Origin: DAITBA01 sp036824005
Lineage (GTDB): Bacteria > Pseudomonadota > Gammaproteobacteria > Burkholderiales > Rhodocyclaceae
Assembly: GCA_036824005.1 (NCBI GenBank)
Contig: DAITBA010000013.1
Span: forward strand, 1 to 64,000
Length of the DNA: 64,000 bases
Reading direction: 5' to 3'
The notes under the pieces are model-generated. The model had not been told where the DNA came from, ran no database searches, and saw only the letters and a list, made by a program, of their open reading frames with translations. This document shows positions 27,212-34,386 of the stretch, in pieces. How positions within the stretch are numbered: position 1 is the first letter of the stretch; every line of letters begins with the position of its first letter. The translations under genes were made by a program, and so were the position numbers.

Positions 27212-28244
27212 CCTGATTACCAATGAGGCTCAGTTGGTGAGCCAGTAGGGTGCGCATACTGGCATCGCTTGATTTTCCAAGGAGATAAGCGATGCCGAAG
27301 AACAAGGTGCAATTTCAGCGGAGCATGAGTTTGCGCGAATTCATGGCGAGATACGGAACGGCCGAGCAGTGCGAGCAGGCGCTGTTTGCCTGGCGCTGGC
27401 CGCAGGGCTTCGTCTGCCCCGAGTGCGGCCACAGGGGCTACTGCGCGATCAACACCCGTCGCTTGTTCCAGTGCAACGCTTGCGGGCGGCAGACTTCCGT
27501 GAGCGCCGGCACCGTTTTCGCTGGCTCCAAGCTCGCGCTCAACGTCTGGTTCCTGGCCATGCATCTCATCACCCAGGCCAAGAACGGCATCTCGTCCTTG
27601 GAACTGTCGCGCCAATTGGGCATCTCCCAGAACAGCGCCTGGCTCATGAAGCACAAGCTCATGCAGGCGATGTTGGAACGCGAGAGCGCCCGGCAGTTGG
27701 CCGGCCTGGTGCAGATCGACGACGCCTACTGGGGCGGTCGGCGCCGCGGCTACAAGCGTGGGCGCGGCACGCGTGGCAAGACGCCGTTCGTGGCGGCGGT
27801 GCAAACCGACGACGAAGGGCGCCCGCACACGATGAGCCTCAATCGGATCAAGGGCTTTCGCTCGAAGGAGATCGCCCGCTGGAGCCGCGCCAAGCTTGCC
27901 GCCGGCACGGCGGTGCACTCTGACGGTCTGGCTTGCTTTAGCGCCGTAGCCGCAGCCGGTTGCCAGCACGCGCCCACCGTCATGAGCGGGCCGGGCATCG
28001 CCCGGCGCCGGCAGGTGCTCAACTGGGTCGATACCGTGCTCGGCAATGTGAAGAACGCGATCCACGGCACTTACCACGCGATCCAGGGGAAGCATCTGCC
28101 GCGCTACCTGGCTGAGTTCAGCTATCGCTTCAACCGACGATACGACCTGGCGGGCATGCTCGCGCGGCTGGCCACCGCCGCCGCGCACACCCCGCCTATG
28201 CCCTACCGGCTCGTAAAGTTGGCTGAGGTTCATTGGTAATCAGG
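27212..28244 (+). mobile_element. Complete IS1595-family insertion sequence
   Basis: 1033 bp bounded by perfect 15-bp inverted repeats (CCTGATTACCAATGA at 27212-27226 and its complement at 28230-28244) and flanked by the direct repeat TATACATT. It contains one full transposase gene. All parts needed for movement are present, so it is probably active or recently active. Confidence 0.95.
27292..28239 (+). CDS. IS1595-family transposase
   Basis: 315 aa. An N-terminal zinc ribbon (CPECGHRGY...FQCNACGRQTS, about 42-68) is followed by a helix-turn-helix (SLELSRQLGISQNSAWLMKHKL) and the ISXO2-like DDE domain, with the first Asp in VQIDDAYWGG and the second near HSDGL. The last acidic position is Asn in this family (KNAIHGTYHA region). 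ATG follows CAAGGAGATAAGCG. The stop lies inside the right terminal repeat. Confidence 0.95.
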   Translation: MPKNKVQFQRSMSLREFMARYGTAEQCEQALFAWRWPQGFVCPECGHRGYCAINTRRLFQCNACGRQTSVSAGTVFAGSKLALNVWFLAMHLITQAKNGISSLELSRQLGISQNSAWLMKHKLMQAMLERESARQLAGLVQIDDAYWGGRRRGYKRGRGTRGKTPFVAAVQTDDEGRPHTMSLNRIKGFRSKEIARWSRAKLAAGTAVHSDGLACFSAVAAAGCQHAPTVMSGPGIARRRQVLNWVDTVLGNVKNAIHGTYHAIQGKHLPRYLAEFSYRFNRRYDLAGMLARLATAAAHTPPMPYRLVKLAEVHW

Positions 28245-28495
28245 TATACATTTTCTTTTCGTTTCCCAGCGACTTCGCCCGATTGCGACACGCTTCCACA
28301 CCGATCCACTCTATCCGCATAACAGAAACGTCGTTGTGATGCGGCGGAGGCTTGAAAGCTTCGGGCTTTAGCTTTCCAGCACTGGACACGTGGAAAGGGC
28401 TGCAGATACCGCGTACGATCGTCTCCGCGTCGTCGATCTCACGCGGCCAGTCTGTCATCTACGCTGTAGCGACGCATGCGAAGATTTGCGAATAC

Positions 28496-28744
28496 CGGCT
28501 GGCTCGCCAGGTTTCCGCGCTGGGCGACGAGACCCTGCGCGCGATCGCGCAGGAGCTGGTGCGCACGGCGCGCGCGAACGTCACCATCGACTGGACGCTG
28601 CGCGAAAACGTCCGCGCCCAACTGCGCGTGCTCGTCAAGCGCATCCTGCGCAAGTGCGGCTACCCACCGGACAAGCAAGAGAAGGCGACGCAGACGGTGC
28701 TGGAGCAGGCGGCGCTGCTGTCGGCGGAGTGGGCGGCGGCTTGA
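28496..28744 (+). pseudogene. Type I restriction enzyme HsdR, C-terminal scrap
   Basis: About 82 codons matching the end of the DUF3387 domain of HsdR: LRAIAQELVRTARANVTIDW, RAQLRVLVKRILRKCGYPPD and VLEQAALLSAEW. An intact HsdR is around 1000 aa, so more than 90 percent is missing, and no hsdM or hsdS is near. It marks a lost type I restriction system at this spot. Confidence 0.75.
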
Positions 28745-28946
28745 CGCTTCAAAGCCCTCAACGCTTTCACCAAGTGATAGGTTTGAACAGATACAAGACT
28801 GTTGAACAGAAGGCCGCGCGATTTGCTTTTTCTAGGCGGATACCCTACGGTATTGATGTTGGCTCCCCGGCGATTTGGAGGCCGGCCAAGGGCGTGCATT
28901 CGCGCCACTGCACCTTGTTTCATTCTCGGCGACGTCAAGAGGAAAC

Positions 28947-29188
28947 ATGCACCCTTTGCTGAATCGCATCAGCATTGATCCGAACATCTGCTTCGGCAAG
29001 CCATGCATACGCGGACGCGCATCTGGGTATCGCTCTTGCTCGATCGTCTGGCCGATGGCGAAACGGAGGCCGCCTTGCTGGTCGATTATCCTCAGCTCAC
29101 GCCGGATGACATCCGCGCAGCCTTGGCTTATGGGGCTGAAACGGCCCGCGAACGCGTGATTCCGGCCGAGGTTGCACGGGTGGCGTGA
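28947..29188 (+). pseudogene. DUF433 antitoxin, frameshifted
   Basis: ATG 28947 after AGAGGAAAC gives MHPLLNRISIDPNICFGKPCIRG in one frame; TRIWVSLLLDRLADGETEA, DYPQLTPDDIRAALAYGAE continues in another. One base is missing at about 29014 (GG-ACGCG where the family has GG-N-ACGCG for Gly-Thr-Arg). DUF433 proteins are antitoxins for PIN-like DUF5615 toxins, and the remains of such a gene follow. Both parts look dead. Confidence 0.8.
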
Positions 29189-29195
29189 AGTCAAA

Positions 29196-29324
29196 ATGAC
29201 CTCCGGCTTGCTCGGCATGTTGCTGGATCAAATGATAGCTGCGCTACCCGGACAATCCATAGACGGTCGGCTGTGGATCGTCGAACCCGGCCGCATTCGT
29301 ATTCACGCTGCAGATTCCGATTAA
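29196..29324 (+). pseudogene. DUF5615 PIN-like toxin, C-terminal remnant
   Basis: A 42-codon frame ends in RLWIVEPGRIRIHAADSD, the typical end of DUF5615 toxins (VVEPGRIRIR). The catalytic N-terminal two thirds are deleted. Its position right after the DUF433 gene supports the assignment. Confidence 0.6.
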
Positions 29325-29450
29325 TGTGATGCGCAGGAAGCCTGCGCCGGGTGCATGTGCGAATTCAAAAGCAATCCCCGGAGTGCGCCGCGTTTCGGCA
29401 ACGCCTACACTTCAACCATCGAAACCGACGCCGGTTGAACACGCGCACCC

Positions 29451-30530
29451 ATGATCTCGAACACCAAAGCCGAATCCCGCGCCGCAGCAACCCTGAGCGA
29501 TCCGCGCTGGGCGGCAGTAGTCGCGCGCAACGCGGCGGCCGACGGCAAATTCTTCTACTCGGTCAGGACCACCGGTGTCTATTGCCGCCCGTCCTGCGGC
29601 GCGCGCACGCCGCGGCCGGAGAACGTCGCCTTCCACGCCAGCACCGATGAGGCCGAGCGAGCGGGCTTCCGGCCCTGCAAGCGCTGCAAGCCGAACCAGG
29701 CATCGACCGCCGCGCCGCATGCCGATCGGGTGGCGGCATTGTGCCGGCTGATCGAGTCCGCCGAGCGGGCGCCCAGCCTGGCGGAGCTGGCGCGGCATGC
29801 CGGGATGAGTGCATGGCATTTGCATCGCGTCTTCAAGTCCGTCACCGGCTTGACGCCGCGGGCCTATGCCGCGGCGCATCGCGCCCGGCGCGTGCGGGTG
29901 GCGCTGGAACGCAGCGGCACGGTAACTGAGGCGATCTACGGCGCCGGCTACAATTCCAGTGGCCGGTTCTACGAGGAATCGAATCATCTGTTTGGCATGG
30001 CGCCGAGCGACTACCGCGCTGGCGGCGCGAACACCGAGATACGCTTCGCCGTCGGCGAATGCTCCCTCGGGTCCATTCTGGTCGCTGCGAGCGCGCGTGG
30101 GGTGTGCGCGATTCTGCTCGGCGACGATCCCGACCGGCTGGTGCGCGATCTGCAGGCGCGCTTTGCCAACGCCGTGCTCGTGGGCGGCGACGCGACGTTC
30201 GAGCAAGTGGTGGCGCAGGTGGTGGGCTTCGTCGAAGCGCCGCGGCTGGGGCTGGACCTGCCGCTGGACGTGCGCGGCACCGCCTTTCAGCAGCGCGTGT
30301 GGCAGGCGCTGCGCGAGATCTCCCCCGGCGAGACGGCGAGCTACACGGAGATCGCGAAGCACATCGGAGCGCCCAAGGCGGTACGTGCCGTGGCCGGCGC
30401 CTGTGCCGCCAACACGCTGGCGGTGGCCATCCCCTGTCATCGCGTCGTGCGCAACGACGGCGGGCTGGCGGGCTATCGCTGGGGTGTGGCGCGCAAGCAT
30501 GCGCTGCTCGAGCGCGAGGCGAAGTCGTAG
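29451..30530 (+). CDS. ada: Ada: methylphosphotriester/O6-methylguanine-DNA methyltransferase and regulator
   Basis: 359 aa. Zinc/methyl-acceptor domain with C45, C49, C76 and C79 (CRPSC, CKRC), spaced as C38/C42/C69/C72 of E. coli Ada. AraC-type helix-turn-helix about 95-190 (HAGMSAWHLHRVFKSVTGLTP). Methyltransferase domain with AIPCHRVVRNDG near residue 326. The methylated N-terminal Cys normally turns Ada into an activator of ada-alkB, and alkB follows after nine bases. I do not see a clear E. coli-like ada box upstream. Confidence 0.97.
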   Translation: MISNTKAESRAAATLSDPRWAAVVARNAAADGKFFYSVRTTGVYCRPSCGARTPRPENVAFHASTDEAERAGFRPCKRCKPNQASTAAPHADRVAALCRLIESAERAPSLAELARHAGMSAWHLHRVFKSVTGLTPRAYAAAHRARRVRVALERSGTVTEAIYGAGYNSSGRFYEESNHLFGMAPSDYRAGGANTEIRFAVGECSLGSILVAASARGVCAILLGDDPDRLVRDLQARFANAVLVGGDATFEQVVAQVVGFVEAPRLGLDLPLDVRGTAFQQRVWQALREISPGETASYTEIAKHIGAPKAVRAVAGACAANTLAVAIPCHRVVRNDGGLAGYRWGVARKHALLEREAKS

Positions 30531-30539
30531 GCGCCGGCC

Positions 30540-31205
30540 ATGACGATGGACTTGTTCGAACTCAGCGACGAGGCCGGACTGTCGCCCACGCCTCGGCAGC
30601 AACAACTGGAAACCGGCGCCGTCGTGCTGCGCGGCTGGGCATTGCCGCAGGCGTCGGCGTTGCTGGGCGCGCTGCGGGCGGTGGTCGCCCGGGTGCCGTT
30701 CCGCCACATGATGACGCCCGGCGGCTTCCGCATGTCGGTGGCGATGACCAACTGCGGCGCGCTGGGCTGGGTGTCGGACACGAGCGGCTACCGTTACAGC
30801 GCCGTGGATCCGGACAGCGGCCAGCCTTGGGCGCCGATGCCGGAAACATTCTTCGTGCTGGCGCGTGAGGCGGCGGCGCAGGCGGGTTTCCCGGGCTTCG
30901 CGCCCGATGCATGTCTGGTCAATCGCTACGAGCCCGGCGCGCGGCTGTCGCTGCACCAGGACAGGAACGAGCGCGACCTCGACGCGCCCATCGTTTCCGT
31001 GTCCCTGGGCCTGCCGGCGGTGTTTGTCTTCGGCGGCCCGAAGCGCTCTGACCGGACGATGCGCGTGCCGCTCGCCCACGGCGACGTGATGGTGTGGGGC
31101 GGGCCGTCGCGCCTGCGCTACCACGGCGTGCTGGCGCTGAAGGCGGCGCAGCATCCGCTGCTGGGCGGATGCCGCATCAATCTCACCTTGCGCAAGGCGG
31201 GGTGA
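30540..31205 (+). CDS. alkB: Alpha-ketoglutarate-dependent DNA dealkylase AlkB
   Basis: 221 aa, normal length. The Fe(II) ligands H139 and D141 (LHQDRNE) and H195 (YHGV) are present, as are the 2-oxoglutarate-binding arginines in CRINLTLRKAG. The nucleotide-recognition lid region GGFRMSVAMTNCGALGW is also conserved. It oxidatively removes 1-methyladenine and 3-methylcytosine lesions. It forms an operon with ada. Confidence 0.96.
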   Translation: MTMDLFELSDEAGLSPTPRQQQLETGAVVLRGWALPQASALLGALRAVVARVPFRHMMTPGGFRMSVAMTNCGALGWVSDTSGYRYSAVDPDSGQPWAPMPETFFVLAREAAAQAGFPGFAPDACLVNRYEPGARLSLHQDRNERDLDAPIVSVSLGLPAVFVFGGPKRSDRTMRVPLAHGDVMVWGGPSRLRYHGVLALKAAQHPLLGGCRINLTLRKAG

Positions 31206-31212
31206 CGGCGCG

Positions 31213-31653
31213 CTATTTCCTCGCCGCCGGTGCCGGCTGATCCTCGCAGTTCCACCAAGCCATCTGCTTGCCTACGTGCAGCAGCGAGCCGCGCATGCGC
31301 AGGTAGGCGTCCTGCACGCGGTAGGCCTGCATTTCGGTGGCGCGCGATGCCTGACAGTTCTCGAAGATGGCCGGGCCGCGCTGGGCGTACTGCAGGGCGT
31401 GCACGTATTCGTGGATGACGAAGCTCTCCCATTCGGTGCCCGTCCGGCTGCCCCAGTCGAGCACCAGGATGCGGTGGTTGTCGGTGTCGTAAATGGCTTG
31501 CAGCCCGTTGCATTGGCGCGTGTCCTCGCGGCACACGAGCGCGCGCATCTGCGTCTGCGTGACCGGCCATACCGCCGGTTCCGAACCGGGCGGCAGCGGC
31601 GGCAGGCCGCTCAGTTGGGTTGCGATGGCAAACAGGGCGGCGAGTTGATCCAT
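31213..31653 (-). CDS. Zincin-like protein (DUF6647-type)
   Basis: 146 aa, convergent to alkB with seven bases between the stops. No clear signal peptide. HEYVHALQYAQRG carries a His-Glu-x-x-His metal motif near residues 80-84, preceded by DWGSRTGTEWESFVI and followed by CQASRATEMQAYRVQDAYL, whose Glu may be the third ligand. Two Cys pairs are possible. The motif suggests a small metallopeptidase; activity is not shown. Confidence 0.65.
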   Translation of the reverse strand: MDQLAALFAIATQLSGLPPLPPGSEPAVWPVTQTQMRALVCREDTRQCNGLQAIYDTDNHRILVLDWGSRTGTEWESFVIHEYVHALQYAQRGPAIFENCQASRATEMQAYRVQDAYLRMRGSLLHVGKQMAWWNCEDQPAPAARK

Positions 31654-31858
31654 GGCTGCGGCAGATGTGGCGAGCGCTCAGGCGCGCGCCGTTCGATGGT
31701 GTCCACCATTTCATGCTAGTTCGCGGCAGCCGCGCCGCAAGGTGACCTGAGGACTTAGCGTGCCGGGCGGCTGTTGTCCGGCGCCGGACATCCGGCTCGC
31801 AGAGTGTCGGGCATCATCCACCAGCGGCGCTGTCTCCGTCCTCCGCCGGCGACAACTC

Positions 31859-31879
31859 GAAATCCCGCGCAGGGATTTC
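31859..31879. promoter_or_regulatory. Inverted repeat upstream of sigma-54 promoter (candidate activator site)
   Basis: GAAATCCC-GCGCA-GGGATTTC, a perfect 8-bp dyad whose centre lies about 85 bp before the -24 box at 31933. This is a usual distance for a sigma-54 activator site. I found no clear copy ahead of the other three promoters, so it could also be unrelated. The rest of 31654-31932 shows no gene. Confidence 0.4.
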
Positions 31880-31932
31880 TTCTCGCGTCTATTCAATAGC
31901 TTGCAGACTTCAGGCGACTTTTGCCGTGCCGC

Positions 31933-31948
31933 TGGCACGGCCTGTGCT
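31933..31948 (+). promoter_or_regulatory. Sigma-54 promoter for GG-peptide 1
   Basis: TGGCACGGCCTGTGCT: full -24 box TGGCACG, four bases, -12 box GTGC (consensus TTGC), with the invariant GG and GC twelve apart. The predicted start is near 31959, 60 bases before the peptide ATG. A CCGTGCC/GGCACGG dyad overlaps the -24 box. Confidence 0.78.
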
Positions 31949-32018
31949 GAATAGGTCGGCGAGCGCAACCAACAATGCTCACCAAACCACACCACTTAAT
32001 TTTGAAAGGAGAACTACC

Positions 32019-32294
32019 ATGACCACCCTGATGATCAAAGACCTCGCCCGCACCGAAGAACTCGACGGCAAAGCCATGGCCGACGTCAAAGGCGGCACGC
32101 TGTACTGGCCCTGGCCCGTGTATGGCTACAGCTCCTACGAGTCCAACGTGGCCTTCTCCGCCGAGCAGCTGATCGGCCAAAGCCAGACCACGATCAACAA
32201 CAACGGCAACAACGCCGCCTTCGTCGAAGGCATCACCTCGACGGTAACGCCGACGCAAACGGCCGATAACAACATCAACTTCTTCCGCGTTTAA
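32019..32294 (+). CDS. Double-glycine leader peptide 1 (Asn-rich, exported)
   Basis: 91 aa from ATG 32019, ribosome-binding site AAAGGAG. The leader (1-26) reads IKDLARTEELD...AM..VKGG and ends in Gly25-Gly26, the cleavage site type of C39 peptidases. The core is 65 residues with no cysteine: an aromatic head (TLYWPWPVYGYSSYE), then SNVAF, IGQSQTTINNNGNNAAF and NNINFF. It closely resembles peptide 3 (45560), including part of the untranslated leader. Likely substrate of the C39 exporter at 35691-38750. Role unknown; a self-assembling or amyloid-like fibre subunit and a bacteriocin are both possible. Confidence 0.82.
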   Translation: MTTLMIKDLARTEELDGKAMADVKGGTLYWPWPVYGYSSYESNVAFSAEQLIGQSQTTINNNGNNAAFVEGITSTVTPTQTADNNINFFRV

Positions 32295-32313
32295 TCGGAA
32301 ATTCGTCGGCGAG

Positions 32314-32333
32314 GGAGACCCCCGGGTCTCCCT
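32314..32333 (+). terminator. Hairpin between peptide 1 and small membrane protein gene
   Basis: GGGAGACCC-CC-GGGTCTCCC, 9-bp perfect arms, followed by CTCCCGTCATTT without a long T run. It may be a partial terminator that sets peptide 1 above the downstream gene, or an mRNA 3'-end stabiliser. Confidence 0.55.
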
Positions 32334-32362
32334 CCCGTCATTTCTCCCGAGGCAGAACAGCA

Positions 32363-32605
32363 ATGTTCAACGCCCTGCTTCCCGGCCGCATTGCCGGCCA
32401 TCCGGTGGTTCGTCGCCTGATAGCGCTTTGGCTACCGTGCCGGCTGGCCGTGCGCGGCGGTGCCATTGCCAACAACGTCGCGCTGCTCGTTCACGCCTAT
32501 TTCGCCAATCTCCCCTCCTTGCTCCTGCTGTACGCCGTGTTGCTGCCGGTGAATACCTATCGCCTGGCGCGGTTGCTGCGTGCGCGCGAGCATGCCAACG
32601 ACTAG
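32363..32605 (+). CDS. Small membrane protein
   Basis: 80 aa, following peptide 1 after a hairpin. Two hydrophobic stretches (about 35-48 and 50-67; LPSLLLLYAVLLPVNTYRL) and basic ends suggest one or two membrane helices. The layout resembles the membrane part that precedes cyclic-nucleotide-binding domains in some inner membrane proteins, but that domain is absent. Position suggests co-expression with peptide 1, so an immunity or accessory role is conceivable. No named family is recognised. Confidence 0.5.
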   Translation: MFNALLPGRIAGHPVVRRLIALWLPCRLAVRGGAIANNVALLVHAYFANLPSLLLLYAVLLPVNTYRLARLLRAREHAND

Positions 32606-32938
32606 GCGCCTGCCAAGCGCACCAACGACGACCACGCCGCATGCGCCGGCCGCGCACGACGACGCGCCGCGGCAGCGTGCCGCTACGCCCGATCACCCAC
32701 CAGTACCACGACACGCGCGGCCACTCGGTCGCGCCCGGCTGCGCGCGCCGGCGAACCGCCTGCCGTGCCTGCCTGCGAGTGTCCAATTGCAGCCAACTCC
32801 TGCGGCGGATGTTGTTGGCGATGACCCAACTCCGCCAACGATCCGCCAATCGACCGGCATCCTGCCCATGCCCGCCAGCCCCGGCTTACTTACAAAGAAT
32901 CATGCGGTTACGTCTGACACCGCGGCCTGCTCGATTCT
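32606..32938. other. Intergenic region ahead of peptide 2
   Basis: About 330 bp, GC-rich at first and AT-richer near its end. No gene is seen; the open frames running through it have no family likeness. It leads into the sigma-54 promoter at 32939. Confidence 0.5.
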
Positions 32939-32954
32939 TGGCACACCAGTTGCT
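32939..32954 (+). promoter_or_regulatory. Sigma-54 promoter for GG-peptide 2
   Basis: TGGCACACCAGTTGCT: -24 TGGCAC and -12 TTGCT with correct spacing, the best -12 box of the four in this cluster. The predicted start is near 32965, 45 bases before the peptide 2 ATG. Confidence 0.82.
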
Positions 32955-33009
32955 AACGTATGGACAACCGAATCACCTACGTAACCCAACAGAACCTCAG
33001 GAGACAGAC

Positions 33010-33291
33010 ATGGCTGCAATCACGATCAACGACCTGCCCACCAACCGCGCCCTCGACCGCAAGGAGATGTCCTTCGTGCGCGGCGGCGGCGCCCCGTGGG
33101 TGTTTGGCTGGATCAGGCCCTTCGTGGCGACCGCGCCCAGCTTCGGCCCGGTGGTGAACTTCTTCAACATCACCAACAACTACACGGCCGATCAGATGAT
33201 CAACCAGTTCCAGGTGGTGGACATCAACAACACCGGCTCGAACTCGAACATTACCGTCAATCTGTCCGAGATCAGCTCGAACGTGAAGTAA
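33010..33291 (+). CDS. Double-glycine leader peptide 2
   Basis: 93 aa from ATG 33010. The leader INDLPTNRALDRKEMSFVRGG places Gly-Gly at residues 25-26, exactly as in the other three peptides. The 67-residue core has no cysteine. It begins Gly/Trp-rich (GAPWVFGWIRPF) and ends in alternating Asn and hydrophobic residues (FFNITNNYTADQMI, INNTGSNSNITVNLSE). Core sequence differs from peptides 1 and 3, but composition and layout are the same. The PP2C gene follows 142 bp later and may share its transcript. Confidence 0.8.
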   Translation: MAAITINDLPTNRALDRKEMSFVRGGGAPWVFGWIRPFVATAPSFGPVVNFFNITNNYTADQMINQFQVVDINNTGSNSNITVNLSEISSNVK

Positions 33292-33433
33292 CCGGTACCG
33301 CCGGAGCCGGGCCGCGCAAGCGTGACCGGCCTCTTCGCGGTTGCCGCCTGGGGACCTTGGTCTAGAATTTGAAGAGTGTCGCCGCCGGGGGCTGCCCGGC
33401 GGCGACGCGACGGCGACGAACCAAGAGGATTCG

Positions 33434-34201
33434 ATGACCCCGAACCAGTTCTTGTGGACCTCCGCCTCGCGCACCCATGTCGGCCGGGTGCGGACGCTGA
33501 ACGAGGACGCCTGCCTCGACCAGCCGGCACGGGGGCTGTGGGCCGTGGCCGACGGCATGGGCGGACACGCTGTCGGTGATTTCGCCAGCGCCTTGGCGGT
33601 GGACTCGCTGAACAAGCTGCCGGCGCCCCAGAGCCTTGCCGGCTTCGTCGCCGACGCGCGCCAGCGCCTGCAGGCGGTGAATCAGCAGCTTCGGGAGGAA
33701 GCGGCAGCGCGCAACGTCGGGCGCATCGGCTGCACCATCGCCGCCCTGCTCGCCTTCGACGCACAGTGCGCGTGCCTATGGGCCGGCGACAGCCGCGTCT
33801 ACCTCTATCGCGACGGAGAACTGCGACAGCTCACTAGCGATCACAGCCAGGTGGAAATTCTCAGGTCGCTGGGACAGCTCAGCCCGGAGGAGGTCGCGCG
33901 ACATCCGACGCGCAATCTGATCACGCGCGCGGTCGGGGCACTGGACACACTCGAGCTGGACGAAATGGTCATCGATGTCCTCGACGCCGACGTTCTTCTG
34001 CTGTGCAGCGACGGCCTGAGCAACGACCTGAGTTCAGAAGAAATCGGCCAGGCGCTGGGCAGCGGCAGCTGCCGGCAAGCGGCGGAGACACTGGTGGAGC
34101 TGGCACTCTCACGCGGCGGGCGGGACAACATCTCGGCCGTTGTGGTGCGCGCCGAGGATCTCTACAACTCCGACAAGACCATGCTCAATCCGGCCCTGTG
34201 A
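33434..34201 (+). CDS. PP2C-type Ser/Thr protein phosphatase (Stp1/PppA-like)
   Basis: 255 aa, ATG 33434 after AAGAGGATTCG. All PP2C motifs are present: RTLNEDA, VADGMGGHAVGD, CLWAGDSRVYLYR, LLLCSDGLSND and GGRDNISAVVV, with the Asp residues that bind the two metals. Cytoplasmic. In type VI secretion clusters a PppA of this sort reverses phosphorylation of an FHA protein by a PpkA/PknB kinase. Here a double-FHA protein is encoded in the adjacent convergent operon, and a PknB-type kinase starts at 63050. The substrate is inferred. Confidence 0.92.
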   Translation: MTPNQFLWTSASRTHVGRVRTLNEDACLDQPARGLWAVADGMGGHAVGDFASALAVDSLNKLPAPQSLAGFVADARQRLQAVNQQLREEAAARNVGRIGCTIAALLAFDAQCACLWAGDSRVYLYRDGELRQLTSDHSQVEILRSLGQLSPEEVARHPTRNLITRAVGALDTLELDEMVIDVLDADVLLLCSDGLSNDLSSEEIGQALGSGSCRQAAETLVELALSRGGRDNISAVVVRAEDLYNSDKTMLNPAL

Positions 34202-34230
34202 CGGCGGGGCAACCCGAGAGGCTTTTGCAT

Positions 34231-34349
34231 CACCAAGAACACCAAGAAGATTCGAAAGGCCCGGAAGAACTGCGTTCGCCCGCGAGGCGGCCGCGTCGGT
34301 ACCGTTACGCTTGACTCTCTTGGTGTCCTTTGTGTCCTTGGTGGTGAAT
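34231..34349. repeat. CACCAAG-type inverted repeat, intergenic copy
   Basis: The left arm CACCAAGAACACCAAGAAG and right arm CTTGGTGTCC...TCCTTGGTGGTG lie between the convergent PP2C and activator genes. The core contains GATTCGAAAGGCCCGGAAG. Same family as 56921-57002 and the copy inside lpdA. It may act as a two-way transcript end. Confidence 0.8.
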
Positions 34350-34386
34350 AGCAGTCTTTTGACGAGCCATGGACTCCAACCGGCCG

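Larger units (their letters stand above)
26953..28458 (-). pseudogene. Conserved hypothetical gene interrupted by IS1595
   Basis: The N-terminal half (28458-28245; MTDWPREIDDAETIVRGI, FKPPPHHNDVSVMRIEW) and the C-terminal half (27211-26953; KGLAAIAARQIRSVGADVID, DTREVFEGHADI, IPDPDPAAEDWRG) are split by the element at 27212-28244. Removing the element and one 8-bp target copy joins them in frame at EKKMY/KGLAA to give 154 codons with no other lesion. I do not know a function for the family. The insertion is probably young. Confidence 0.85.

Noticed and set aside
29325..29450. Ada box ahead of ada
   Set aside because: I could not find AAAGCGCA or a near match with the E. coli spacing.
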